From Lepisosteus oculatus (Eukaryota; Chordata; Actinopteri; Semionotiformes; Lepisosteidae), in assembly GCF_040954835.1 (NCBI RefSeq), contig NC_090698.1, positions 40,663,501 through 40,727,500 of the forward strand: 64,000 nt of DNA, given 5' to 3'. The stretch's first letter is position 1. Each line of letters begins with the position of its first letter. This document shows, one piece after another, positions 24,301 to 39,300 of this stretch. A model generated the notes under the pieces. That model did not search any database, was not told the origin of the DNA, and was given only the letters and a program-made list of their open reading frames with translations. The position numbers were made by a program, and so were the translations under genes.

Positions 24301-27300
24301 ACTTAAAAATTACTTTAAGAATGCTTTATTTACAAATTTCATTCACTGAAGTCTACTTTTAAGAGTTTTGTTCACACAGTAGGTGAGTTATATTAGATTT
24401 CGTGAGCGTGAGACGATGTGAGATGAACAACAGCTGGAAGAACAAAGGCCTGCCTTGTGTGTGACTCAGGAGATTCTCTTCATCCCAGCATGCAACTGGG
24501 CACAGACACCAGTTAACCTAGGCAGGAAACCAGAGCACCCACTGAAAAGCCATGCAAAACCTAGGAGAACATGCAAACTCCACGCAAAAGGTATCCCAGA
24601 ACTGCCCAAGAACTGTGAGGCAGTAGCGCTAACTAGCATTCTGCCCATCTCCAGTTAATACACTCAGGAAGTGTTTTAATGTATTTACCAACCTGCTGAT
24701 TTTGCATGATTTTGGCCAGCCGGTGTGCATCATACTGCTTTGGCAATGAAGGAAAATAAATTTCTTTTTTCTGCAGATTTTCATCATCCAGCCAAACAGC
24801 AAAAACACTGAACAGCCTGAAGGTAATATACAAATCCCATTAGAAGTCTAGACTTGATAGAATGTTTGAAGTTCAGACTTGAGAAGTCTAAAATTAAATT
24901 AAGATTAAAGTCATTTAAAAAAATAAAATATTTTATTTTCTCAACAGTAAAAGAGATACTTAATTATACAAATAATGTTCATTTAAGTAATTCAAGATTA
25001 CAATGTTTTCCATCTCAATTCTTTGTATGTTTTCACACACTGAGGATGGTACAGATACACTGTAGATACGTAACAGACCTCAATTATATAAAAACATCCA
25101 TCCATTTTCTAACCATTAAATCAAGAACGGGGTCGCAGGGGGAGCATGAGCCTACCCTGGCAAGAACTGGGTGCAAGGTAACACACTGTAGGGGACCCCA
25201 GTCCATCACACGGCACACATAGACACAAACACACACACGCTCACAACAGGTGCAATTGTTCCAGTAGCCAACCAGTATGTCTTTGGACTGCCGGAGTTAA
25301 CCAGAGTAAACCCACACAAACACGGGGAGAAAATGCAAAATCCAGCACTGCTAATCACTGCGTAAGCATGCCGCCCATTCAGAAGAAACTTCCATAGTTA
25401 TTATAATTCTATAAGTTATTTCCCTTTGAACGTATTAAAAAAAAACTTGCTATAGAAATGCGTATATTTTTTGGCATAATATAACAAAATCTGAAATCTA
25501 ATAAAATCACAAACAAAGTTACTTTATGCATGCAAAGAGAATCTAATAAATCACATGGGAACAATAAAGCTATCAGGCGGAGGATTAACCCTCCCACCAG
25601 TGGAAAGTGTGCAAGTACCTGACCAGTTCTGTGTGCAGTTCTGGGGAGGTCATGTACTCAGTAGTGGGGGTCGCAGCATTGGCTTCAGCCTCGCTGGGCT
25701 CAGAGGTCCTGGGCACCTTCAGGGCTTTGCTGGCTGCGTGGTGGAAGTCAGCCACTTCCACCAACCGCTGTCGCAGCTCCTTCAGCAGGCTGGAGTGTGC
25801 CGGGCTGTGAAAGTAGCGCCGCCCGATGCAGCCCTTAGCCTCCAACCTGGAACCAACACACATACTGAATACATACTGAAGATGACATGCAGTGTCGAAA
25901 GGTCTTTAAAGGCATACATCACCCGGGTAACACAAATTATTTTGGAATAAAACTCTTGAATGGAAGAAAAGATACTGCTTCATTTTCACAGCATTGATTC
26001 AGGGTTAATAAGAACTGAAATGAATATTTTTCATTAGATTAGGTTCCAAATGACAAATAGAATACCTAAGATGCATAATAGATAGATAGATAATACTTAA
26101 TTAATCCCATAGGGAAATTGATTAAATAAGAAAAGAAGAAGAAAAAGAAGGAAGAAATAAAAAAAAAGACATACAGAAATGAAGGTCCAGAGAGAAGACA
26201 TTTACCCAAACTCCGGCCCAGGCTGGCGCAGATAGAGCAGGAAGAATTTCTGCCAGATGAGAGGAAGGAGAGGGTGGTCTGCAGGGGTGGTGAGGGCCTG
26301 GTGTGCCCAGCGATACACCATCAGCCTCTGTATGGATGGCACTACATGCAGCTTGAGGCGCGCCTGTGCTTTCTGTAGATCCACACAGACAAGCGGTCAG
26401 GGATACACTGCGCACGGTTGGGGGTGGGTTGGTAGCAAAGCAGGTCAATTCGCTGCCCAGAAACCTTGCATGTTCCTTGGGAATTCTAATTAGAAGCTAT
26501 AACAAACCTTTCTTTACTACCACATATAAAACCTCTGAATAATAATGACTTGTTTCTTCCGAATTTAGAAAAAGCAAGTTTCTTACTATACATTTATAAA
26601 TTTAAACTACATATGCTAACAAGTAGATCAGAGGTTGTGACTAGAGAAACACCATGAAATACAATGTTTCTCGCAATACCTTTTTTTCACGGAAATTACC
26701 TTGAGAGCCTGGTCTGGAGGGAGAGAGGGGCTGGTGAGCAGCTCCTGCTCCACACAGCGGCGTAGCTGAGAATCCTCCTCAAAAATAGATTCCATGTTCA
26801 GGACCACCCAGGCAAACCAGACCTGAGAACACAGAGGGGAGGATGGCAGACTCTCACAAGCACCCATTCGAATCAATATCAATAACAGTGAGAAACAGAG
26901 CTCATCTTCTAAAGATGCATGAAGACAAGTTCTGATTGTTCATAAGGAGACATGGCCTTACCTCTCCAGGCAAAGAGTTCCCCTCGATGAAGGACGGTGT
27001 AATATTTCCAGCAACAATCCAACCAACAAAGGATGACAGCAGCCCCCGGTCCCCATGGTAACCCAGCGCATTCTACAAGAAGAAAATAAGTGTTTCATTC
27101 CAAATACACATACCTGACAAACCAGGAAGGAAAAAAACATAGCTTTCCAGCTTCTCCCAGTTACCTTGTGCTGCTGATAGAGCAGCTTCTGCAGGCACTC
27201 TTCCTGCTGGTGTAAAAAAGCAGCTCGACACAAGTGGTCCAGAAGATACAGGATAGTCCTGTCCCTGTGCCAGAGACTCTGTGCCGTCAGAACTTGGGCC

Positions 27301-30300
27301 CAGAACTCCAGCACAGCGGCTGCACCCACCCGGCCAGGACAGGAGCTCTCCGACACATGTGTCTGGAAAAAGTAGAATAAATCCATTACTGAGGAAACTC
27401 AGTGCTAAGCTTCATGAGGAAAACAAAATAAGTCTGTAAAACTTGCTCTTCTGAGTGTTTGCATTAGATATAGTGGGACTGATGTATATTTAATCCTAGA
27501 ACACAGAGGTAACCGATGCTTAAAATTAAGGCTCGTAATATTTGCAGATTAGACCCATTCAACACATTATACAGAATACAGAATATACAGAATGTTATGT
27601 TATTTAACCTATAGATGTTATTTAGAAAAACAGTTATAGCACTGCTTTGTTAAAAACATGTACAGTATTGAGCATCTATGGTCATACTTTGTGTTATATT
27701 AATACACTGATAAAAAAGGTTATCAGGATCCATGGAACTGAGATGTAAAAATATGAGATATCTCGTTCTATGCCATACCTGGATGACGCTGTTCAGGAGC
27801 TTGACGTTTTCACCGTAGGATACCCCGGTCAGGTGTTGAGCGACTTTGTGCGTGACTTGCTGTGTCACACCCTGTGGAGTCCCACTGTCTAACAGCAGAA
27901 ACAGCTGAATGCAGCTCAGAAATCTATTCAGCACACAAGAGAAAAAAAAAACAAGAGACTTATAATAACTTACCTCTGTTAATTTGTCCTTCTACTTTAA
28001 TGGGCAGACTGAAATTTTTAAAAGCTAGTAAAACAGGTTAACAATGTAAGTAATTTCATTGTACTTAATTGATAATTTAATATTTTTTTCATTTTGACTT
28101 AGTAGTGTCCTTTTCAATTCTGTCATTTTATGAAAGTGTCTCTCAGACAGAACAATATCTGAACACTTTGTTGTCTATATTGAAACAAGTTAACACGGGA
28201 AGAAGAGTATTAAAAAGTGCTCCTTAACTGTTCATTCTTGAGCAGATAATACTGACAAGGGTAGACTAAAGGCAGAAGGTTTTCAAGGACATGAACCACA
28301 GCTCGCAGGTAGCGTGACTGGACCAGGATCTTCAGCAAACTCACTCCCTCACTGCAAAACTGCTCAAGCCTGCAAAGCCAGAAAGATTTATAACCTACAA
28401 CGTCTGAAATGACTTCAATGCATTCAATAACAGATACTGTACAGAGGGAGCACATAATAAGCAAGACAAAGAGAAAAAAATAAAGGACTCAGAATTTTTT
28501 TTAATACAGAATTGCAGATACTTTACTCTTTAAAAACATTTTTCTTTCATGCTCCATAATTTTCAATTTAGAAAAATCTAGAATCGTGATGTGAGCAGAT
28601 CACATAAAAACAGTATAACAAACCTATACAAAAAAACAATTAAAAGAAGGAAAAATCTTAATTGACAAGAGGCTATGTATTAACACAATACATTTTTAAT
28701 GGAGTAGATGAAACCCACATCATCCCAATAGAAGTAAATCTCATCCAGTTGTCATTTGTGTCATGGCTTGAAATGGCATCCATTATTACCTGTGCCCGAG
28801 TGTGGTCATCACTATAGCAAGGAAGCATCCAATTGGTATTCCAGCTTTCACTGCTTTGAAGACAGGGTGCATGGTGGGAGTCTCTGTGACTTCTGGGATG
28901 TCCAAGCTAGTAGAGGGCAGGGGGGACCAGGCATCCTGGGGCCAGCGGTCATTGGCATGCAGTTTCAGTCGTAATACAAGATCCCATGCCCACTGATTAA
29001 AGGAGGCTTCTGGTGTATGACCCATGCGGACCACATTGGCTAGATAGGAAACCTACAAGCACAAAGAGTAGAGTGTAGGGATTAGAACCCACTGGTTCAT
29101 TTGTTGAATAGAACATAAAACTAGAAAAATATTAAACAAGCACAAGCTCTTCAGTCAGTTTTTGTGTGCAGGGTGCTACATCAATTTCTAGCTCATGCAC
29201 CTTGAAATCACAATAGGAATCTACTATATTGTCCACATACTGTACAGTGGAAAACTTCCTTTGGTCTCATTGAGACAACAATAAAACAGTGTATATAGAA
29301 AATATTAACTGTACACCAATATGTTGCATTCAACGATTATGTGACAGAAAACTATTTTAAGAACAAACTATTATGTGTGAAATTATATTGTTTGTCCAAT
29401 TTTACTACTTATGTTTTTGAAAAAAAAATACTCATTTTAACTTGCATTACTGCTTGTGGGACAACTATTCTATAGCTTTTCAGCCTAAGCTTTCAGGTTT
29501 CAAGGGAGGATTGCATTTGAATGCAGTTTAATTGTTGGGATAATGTATTCCAGCTGTTCCAATGTCCAAAAACATTGCATTATTATCTTTCCTCTTGGCC
29601 TTGTGTCCTTAATATTCATTAAAAATTAATATAAACTACACTTTTATTTTATTAAAAAAGTAAACCTATTTCTAGACCTCAGCGTTGCACAAATGCCAGA
29701 CAGCTGACCTTCCATGTGGTGTTAAAAGGGAACCCTTATGTCATCTTTTGTATTATATCCTGACAAAACCACTTATTTGTCAGACGTAAAGCAATGACAA
29801 GGTGCCAGACTCATAATCCGATGAAGAGCTTTAACACCTCTTCTTAGTACTGGTCCGTTGTGCCAGATTTCCTATGCATTTTATTCTTTCATTCCTATTC
29901 GAAAAGCACTTAAATTTTACGTGGGATGAAAAAAGCACTCAGCTCTATGGAAACAACTGACATGCAGAATGTTAATTTCAGAAAAAAAATTTCCATCGGA
30001 AGAAATATCAGAAAACTGCCACTTAAGACATTAAAAACTCTTTTGAAAGAAACTTAGTTAATATGAGCAATTTCTTCTTTGTGTTTATCAGTCTATAAAT
30101 CCCATATCACAAAGACATCAACAGAATGTTTCTAGGACAAATGCATGAATACACACCGACTATATTTACTTAAACAGTACAGAAGTAATTAAAGACTAAA
30201 TCAGCCAACCTGCTTGATGCTCTCAGAGATGATCCCGCTGTAGGGCTTGTCAGTGAGATATTTCTGATAAGCTTCCACAACCAGCAAAGCTACTTCAGAG

Positions 30301-33300
30301 TGTAAAGAAGGATCAAGCACAAGGCAGTCACTCTGTAAGATAAGGAGAGTGTTGCATGTAACTCAATCAGAGGAAAGACCTTTACTTTCTTTGTTGCATG
30401 CATACTGCACCTACACAACTTCAAGTCCTGCACTACAAAGTATTATTTTATTTTTCTTTCTTACAGTACCACACACCAAGCTAAGAAATACTGCTTGCCA
30501 GACAGACAGCACTCACCCTAACAAATTAATATGTTGGAGAGAAAGTTAATGCCATGTTTTAAAAATTTCAGAATTTAATTGATTGTAAAATACTGGTGGA
30601 AAGTAACAACTCAATACTGGATTGCATTTCATTCATATTTTTCACTAACAGGAGAAAAAAACATCAATTGAGACCAAAAAGAAAACACACTTGCTAAATT
30701 GAACATGCTGCAAATGCACGGATGGTACACATATTGAAATTGCACCATAAATATACATACATTCTAGTTCTGAAAAAGGATGTGTCAGACCAGAAACAGA
30801 AACCCTGTTAAAGATAAACAGTTGTGTGCAAATCCTGCTCTGTTAAATTTCGATCAGGCACACTGCCATGCTAACAAGTGCAACTTTGGAAACAGTCACA
30901 GGCCTAACCCTACCTGTTCATGGAAGCCCCAGTTCAGCCCTTCCAGAATGATGCAGGCCAGTTTGTTCTCCACAGCGGGTAGACTGTATCCCAGCAGCCA
31001 CTCCCGGATCACGCCTATTTCTGCAGCCACAGGCTTCCACAGGTGCAAAGGCAGCTCCTTGAACAAATACAGGGACACCTGACAGCAAAAATAAGCCAGG
31101 TTATTAAAACCATCCAGCGCAGGTTATTTATAGCCATAGGTGCTAGAAAAAGCTTTCTGTGATTCCAGTCGAACACTGAGGTAATGCTTCCATTTTAGGG
31201 TACATTCAATTAAATGTCTATATGCCTGTGGACTCTTACAGAGTCTAAATTTAAAGCACACTTTTTTAAATTTTGAATTTAAAGTTAACCTGATGTCTAA
31301 CCAGTAGCCTAATGACCAAACTGTATTGTACAACACTGCAGGATTACAATTTACAGGAATCAAAGTAATGAGGAGAACTAAAGAAAAGCCATATTTGTAG
31401 TAAATACCACTTCTACAAAATGTATTTCCTTTACTTTAGAGACAAAGTTGGAATAAAGGGTTTAACACGAATTTGCAGTCCCTCAACCAAAGCTGCACTC
31501 TGTCAATTCCTCTTATCTTGTCACCTTGTTTTTAACCAATTCTAAACCGATGCTAAGCTGTTACTGAATACTCCAGAGCAAAAGGTTGACCCACCATTCC
31601 CACTTTGTCAATGGTTTCCCGGAGCCGCTCCAGTAGCACAGAGATGATGCTTGGATGGGCCGTTGCTATGGCAGCAAGCAGTTCCCGGCCCACCTTAGAG
31701 AAAGTTTCTCTTGTAGCCACACTAACGTAGGACACCTGACAACAAGAGATAAACACTGAGCCTTGGACTACACAGAAACACCTGAATCTAAAGCTAAACT
31801 AAGTTAATCCTAAACCAGTATTGTAAATGATACAAAAATGTGTTTAAATAATTTTTCAAGTAATTTTCTACATTCTAAAACTACAAACAGTTCTGGTCGT
31901 AAATTGGCTTCCTCTCAGGCACATAATAGAGGAAAACATCACCAACATAACCTGTATCTGAATACACCACAGCTGAAGACTAGAAGTGATGACATTTAAA
32001 TTCTATATAATTAAAACAATGTGCACCCCAAAGAGAAGCAGCTGTGCACTGACACAGAATCTGCAAATGCAGTCCAAGATCAATGTTGCATCAGTATAAA
32101 TTTCTCTTTTTCTCAAAAGCAGTAATTAAGATAAAAAAAGCACCTGTAGCTTAAAGTTATCTCAATACAAAGCTAGAGACCCATCTGTGTGTTCAGACAT
32201 TATAAACTTTGAGTAATATGATGCATTATCTTTGATTTATTACTCTTTCTAGGCAATCCAGTTAAGATGAACACTGGATTTCCTTATCTGTCATGCCTAT
32301 CCTGATATCTAATCTAAGCCAGCACTTCAGTTGTGTAATATCAGTCTTATTCATACATACATGAGTATTAATGTACGTGATTAAAATATTACATACAGAT
32401 CTTATGAATCATTAACACATTAATTGGACGACACACAGGAAAATAACCAGCCCCCGAACTTTCTCCATACCTCATATATTTGCAGCACTATTGTTTGGAC
32501 AAACTCAGGGTCTGCATCAGTGCGTTTGGGCTGGGCCATGTGTGCAAATGTAGTGAGTAAGCAGATCCCATCAGAGCTGTTTATCTCCGACAGCCAGCTT
32601 TCAAACTTCTCCTGCTGTTCTGGGTCTGCAAAAGGAAAAATATTACCACCTTTAAGAATGAGAGCCCTGCCAACCTCAGACACAAGAGCATATTTTCTTC
32701 ACTGACAATCAAACTACTGCAAAAACACAGCCTTTTCAAAAAAGAGACAGAGCACAGAGAAAAATAGAAGCCACAGGGACTCAATACGGAATTGATCAGA
32801 ATGCTGTTATTTAGTTTCTACTATACAGCAAATACCTGGTTTGCAGACTTTTCCTTATATATAGGTTTAAAACTGGTATTGAAATACGATACCTTTGTAT
32901 TAAAAAACTAAACTATTTTTGCACTTTGTCCCAAACATGCAGTTGCTTATTAGCTCAATTTTTCTGTGTAATGTCTTACGTCATTCGGTCTATAGGTAGT
33001 TAGCAAGCAATATGAAAGGAGGAAAATACAAAAAAACAAATCCTATTTATATTCAAAGTCACTTTTTGCTTCAATTTTGGAAGAAAAAAAAAACAGCCAC
33101 TCACTGGATCAACGATGCCACAATGAAAAGTCCTAACACAAACATTGGAAATTCCAGAAGTAATTTCAGTTGTAATTTACTCACCACCCACTCCTTAATG
33201 TCATGACCATTACCAATAAAGGGAATTCACTTTTGAGCGTTATTTGCATACCAATTATTTTCCAAATGATCTAAATTTCACAAAAGGCAGAGTCAAGTGC

Positions 33301-36300
33301 GACACACCAGTACAGCCTCACACTCTCAGAGTGAACTTAAAAAAACAAAACAAAACAAAACAAAACAATAAAATATTCACCTTTCAGCCTCTGAATACAG
33401 GCTTCGACACTAAGACTGGAACTTCGCCAGTCTGTGCCTTCCGTTTCTGTACACTGCATGATGTAGAAGATTTTCCAGAGCATGGTATTTGAAAGCGTTC
33501 CATAGGGCATCTCTGACATGAACAGCCATATCCCCAGCCTGTCACAAAAGAGTTAGAGAATTAACTCAAAACCATGAACCAGATGTCCCTTTCCCTCATT
33601 TTCAAGAATGACTTAGAGGAGACATTTATATCAACCAGAAAACTGACTAATTGCTTATTTTATATGTGCAGGAAACGTTTCAACAAGAAATCCCAAGAAA
33701 TGCAAAGTGGAAAAGACAGCAAACTGGCAAAAGCTTACAAGTGCATAGAAAAAAAAAGAAGACAAATACAACACAGTATATTTCCTTCATGTTGTTAAGC
33801 TTCACAGTGTGTCAATTAAAACACTATAAAGAAGAACAGTCATTGAGGTCATGGAATGTTTGTTTTTAAGACAGAGTTTTTTGTGGATCTTAAAATAAAA
33901 AAAGTGCTTTAGGAGTTTAGGAAAAAACATTTCTCTAGGATGCCTTTAAGGTGGGTTTGTTGGAAAAATGTATGTCTTGTGAAGTAGCATACAAAGGCAA
34001 CATATGACTCCATGGCATTTCCTATTATTTATATTTATGAAGTCTTTCCTGCTGAAAACCATTGTGACAAGCCAGGAATAGAAAGGACAGTTTTAGCTGA
34101 CCTGCTACTAGACGTCATTATTGGTCATACACAGGTTCACATGTTGTCCACTGATTATTTACTTAATGAAGGGCTGAGAGCACATGGGTTTAATTTAGGC
34201 TAGTTTGGTACAGTATATAAAGGGACTCACTGGTGGTGATTTAGTTTAGAGCAAGTCTGTCTTGACATTTGGCTTAATAAAGTCTCTGTTTCACAGTGGT
34301 TTGCTGTCCGTCGTGAATTAGTGACTGTGTCTGCTCCATTTCCTAACTTCTACTGCACTTCTAACTGTTTCTCATATATACTTACTTTGTAACTGGCTAT
34401 CCTTATTTTTGTTTTGTAAAGCGCTTTGAGATACTACATTGAAATAATGTTTACAATAATAATTATGTATTCAGCACCTGTTTGGAGACAGACCTGACAC
34501 AGACAGATTAAAGGGGACAATACTGAGTCAGCCCTTGATTCCCTACCCACCTTTTAGCCTTGAGCACATGCAGCATAGCTCTCAGGAAGAGCTCGTCAAA
34601 CTCCACCTGCAGTTTTTCCATGGAAAAAGACTGTTCCTGCATCGTGGTCCTGCCAACCCCACTCACACTGACATACTGAGCCCAGTGGTCACTCACATAG
34701 CACAGCGTCATCCTGTCGGAAAGACGGGTCAATCAATTTATATCAGGATCTTTATAATTTAAATCGGCCCAGACAATTTTCCATGTACTGCTGTCAACAA
34801 GGATTATGAATGATCACGCGGCAAATGTACACTTTCCAAACACATTGCAGAAAGCATCCTCTTCTGCTTTAAAAAGTTGCATTCTAGTACGGACTGGAAA
34901 TCTGCTAGTTTAAACCTGCTAAAAAGACATTCTTGAACATCTCAAAAAAAATTTCCAACGGAAAGCACAGACTGCCCACAAACATTTGCGCATTCATATC
35001 ACCCTATTATTTATTCTGGCTCTTGAAATTGAAAAATTAAAGCAAAAATAGAAAATAGTTTCAACATAAAGTATTATCATCAAAATAAGCATAACTTAAT
35101 TTTACACCAAAACAAGTCTTCTATGATCTCTTGATGGTGCTGTCATACTTCATGGCATGAATGTTTTTAGTATAACATAAGGACATCTTCAGATAAAAAG
35201 GGAACACAAGCTTCCTCCAGAAGAGATAGAGAAAGCCTTTTCATATTTACATATTCAGTTCTGGAACAGATCATATCAGAATCCTAGAGGTACAATTCTA
35301 GAATGCAAGTGCAAATGTACCTACTGATACAAGGAATAACATTTGGCTTTAACAATAGAGGATTTCATTTGTCATGCAACAGTAACTCTTGTGGCCAATC
35401 AGGAGCTTGTAAACCTGTGAAATCTGCACTAGTCCTCCATCTGATGCCTAACATCTGCTGTGGGTGAGCACTGACACTATGAAGGGAATCGAATGGTTTT
35501 GCCAGTGGACATTGTGTAGGAAGAGTAGATGTGGTCTTCATCTCTCTCTAGGTCCAAGGATTGCAGCAGAATGATGAGTGCACTGGCAATCAAGCATTTT
35601 AAAATACTAGGTGATATTTAAATAAATTTAAAATTTAAGAGAATGAGAAGATGAAAAATAATGTATGACGAAAAGAAGATGGTTAAATAGGGGACTGACT
35701 ATTTGAAGGATAACAATCAATAAAATATCTAGGCAAGTTCAGAAACATAAAGCTGCTTACAGCCTTCCACAACTGCAAGAACATAATGTTATGAACGACA
35801 GTGGCTCTTCTGGCTAAAGCTAACAACTGTGTTAAGACACAATAGAAATCACGATAAACTTTGGAGAGACTTTTGTTTAGTTTAACCCCTGCAGGATACA
35901 TTTAAGGAACCTGTAATCTACCTACCTGATCATGTATCCAATGCGCTTTACAAACTGTCTATAACGAGCTCTGTTGTACGTTTCCAGACCAAAAGCCAAC
36001 AGTTCCACCAATGAAGAAGCAAAAGCAAAGATTTTCATCATCTTCTGGCTGGTTGTTGCCTGAGGCTGATAATTATCTAGACAGCAATAACAGGAGGAAG
36101 AGCCAAATTAGGGCAGAGGAGCATGTGGATTGTAATTATCAGACTATTCTGATGATCTTTCAAGCTGCCAAGATGTCCTCAATGCATTGTTTCTAGATTA
36201 CAGACTGTGCAGCTGTTGTTCAATGTTCCCTCATTATTATTCCTTGTCAAGGCTTTCTACTGTGACTTTATAGCGACCCATTGTAAGGCTGATGATTCTT

Positions 36301-39300
36301 GGAATAACAAAGAAAAAGTGGATTACAGAATCTAGTTAATAAAATTGTGATTAAGAATGACATTAATAATACTTTCTACATTTAGTGATATGTAAAACAA
36401 ATTGTAATTGTACTGCTTTTATATGAAAGAGCAACATGAGCAACAATTTGCTCATGGAGGGGAATCCCCATTACCTGTAAAGCGCTTTGAGTGGAGTGTT
36501 CAGAAAAGCGCTATATGTGTAAGCAATTCTTCTTCTTCTTCTTATTATTATTATTAAAAATGTACATGAGATTGGCATTTTCAGCAAAAAACCAGCAAAA
36601 AAGTATCATACTATATACACATTTGGCACTAAACATGAGAAAAAAATGTATCAAATAGAGCACTCGACTGTATACCTTTTGAGGTCATTCCTAACAAATG
36701 CTTGAAAAGCTCATCAAATGGAAACTGAGAGAACAGAGCAATTAGATCATCCTCAGCAAGAAGTAGCCAGCTTGTTTCAGGATCTTCATCCTGGGGAGGA
36801 GAAATGTCTGTCAAAAAACTTTCTGGCTGCACGAAGGTGAAATTCAGCAGAAGGCAGAAATACTACCAATAAAGACAAAGTCCTAACCATTGAATGATTT
36901 AAATTTTCTTCAGAGTTTACTTGATCACTGCATAAAACCTGCCCCTATGGCATTTTATATGCTCTGTCCAGAGCACAATGTATACTGTACCTATCAACAC
37001 ATGTGAGAGTATCCAAAAGTGGCTAACGTTAGGAAATAAGAGTTTCTCTGTTCACTATTCTGAACAAAGATATTCCTTATTTACAGATTCCTTAAAATGC
37101 ACATACTGTAGTACCCTTAGTATATGATAACCTCAATTTTGATCTCTCAAAGCAGCAGGAACGAATCTGGTTGTCTGACTGCAGCTAAACACAAGGTGAG
37201 GTTCCATATTCTGTCCCTTTGCTCCACTGGATCTTGATATCATTTACATGGAGCTCTCTGAGACTCATGTCTGTGGGTGAGTTGTCTATAGGGTCCTCTG
37301 GTAGAAAGCCATGAGGGTTGGGGTACCAATAATGTGGGCAGGGCTGATTTCTTGATGGGATTAGGAAAAAATGAAAATGAATTAAAAATTGGCTTTACAA
37401 AAAGGATGGCAGAATTAGTCATTGTGTTCGGTTTACCCAGTAGACATGCAATTTCCACTTGCTTTGGATGAAGAATGACTTTTTTGTAATTTCTGTAGCA
37501 TATATTTTTAAAACTTGATCTTATTCTATTCAAAATATTTTTACAATAATTAGTGATCTATAAAATCACAGTTTCCCTCTGCGGTGGGGATTAAACACAG
37601 AGCCAGCTCGTCACCTCCTCTCCTCCCTCGTCCACCAGCGTCCAGTTCCCAGACTCCTTTCCTGACTTGCAGCTGGAGTTGGCCGTCCTCTCACAGGGCT
37701 TCATGTGGCAAAGGAAGTCCTCGCGATTGCTGCAGAGAACAGATAACCCCCTGGAGCTCATACACTGCAGAAGTCTGAAGGCCAGTGGATTTGATCTGTG
37801 CTAGGTTAGGTTTCTGTATTCGAGAATCTATATTCTTTAACTTCAAATGCTTTTAATCTGTTTAACACACCTGAAACACTTCAGGTCTAAGGTAAGATCA
37901 TTTATTGTATACATAGTTCAATATGTAACTCTGATGATACATATTGCTTGTATATGCTGTCTTTGACATAAAAGTTTCAAAACAAGGTTAAATTGGAGGG
38001 CTACAAATTTTGCAATGATATGTTTTTAGTGCTTATGTCAACTTTATCTGAAGTTAACTCTAAGACAGAATGACAAGGTCAGTAGCAACAGTTCTGTTGT
38101 TTTAAAAGTTGCATTAAAAAAATGCATGCATAAAACACGAGAAATCAAGCTTAACTGGTTACAAAGGACACTGTCAGCAAAATAAGAGCTTTTAATGGAA
38201 ATTCTGAAAAGATAACAGACGATAAACTAAATACATTGCTTCATCATCTTTGCTACTCTAACTCATGATTCTCTTTGATATCACTTCCTGAAAAGTTATT
38301 AATACCACAGCAAGCCTTTCTCTTCCTTTATCTTTCTGCATCCCTCCTCACGCCAGTGCCACCTCTGCAGCTACCTCTCGGGCACCGCTTCACTCTGCAT
38401 GCGGGTGCTAACATCCTCATTCTACAGCCAGGGGGTAACCCGCAGCCTTGCAGAAGCTTCCCATGTCTAATTTCTCAAAACTGTGTCTTGTGAATGGCAA
38501 GCTGGCAGCTCTACAACACTGATAAGGAAAGGGGCAGGCATACAGTATTTTTTAAATGCAATGTCAGAGTATTTCTGTATAATCAGAGTATTTCTATCTA
38601 ATTTATAATAATCCTATGTTCCAGATTTGCTGTGAAAGATTGAAAATTATATTATTTTAGCACTAGTTTAATTAACTTAATATTAGCATACTTATTATTT
38701 TTAATAACAAACGGAAGTAACTAGAAGCAATCAATTGAACAGTATTCTGCTGGAGAACCAGAGAGAGGGATGGCCTCTAAATTGCCTTCAGAGGAAATAT
38801 AAAAAACTGCAGTGCCATCTAGTGGCCATTCTATTGACTAAAACTCACGGCTTGGTTTAGTTAACCAATGCAGAAAGAAGAAGGAGTCAGTCCAAACTGG
38901 TAAGTGCATTTCAGAGAATAATAGGCACATCTTGTGAAAGTATGGAATGAACTACACAGACATTGCTGTTGAAACTGATACCCTGTCTACTTTCAAGAAA
39001 TGGCTGGACGAGATCTTTGGTTCAATTAACAACAAACTACTGAAAAGGCTAGACAGTTTACAACTGAGAGGAGGCAATTAAGCTTTGCTTATTTATGCAG
39101 TACCCTTGGTATGACATATGCCATAATAACATTCACCAATGGCTAGTAGCAGGATTGCCCACCCTGTGCCCTGACTCATGCATGAAGCTCCCAAGGCACT
39201 AACTGATATAGATGTCTGGTAAGCACCCGTGGGAGAGGTGTCCCATAATGAAAGACCTATAACAACCTTACAAATGCTGCACACTCTCCACCAAAACTCT

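Noticed and set aside
36065..36076. Alternative acceptor for epg5 exon 9 at ATTATCAG
   Set aside because: It would make the exon 140 nt and break the frame with exon 10. The upstream CTAG has the better pyrimidine tract and restores homology.
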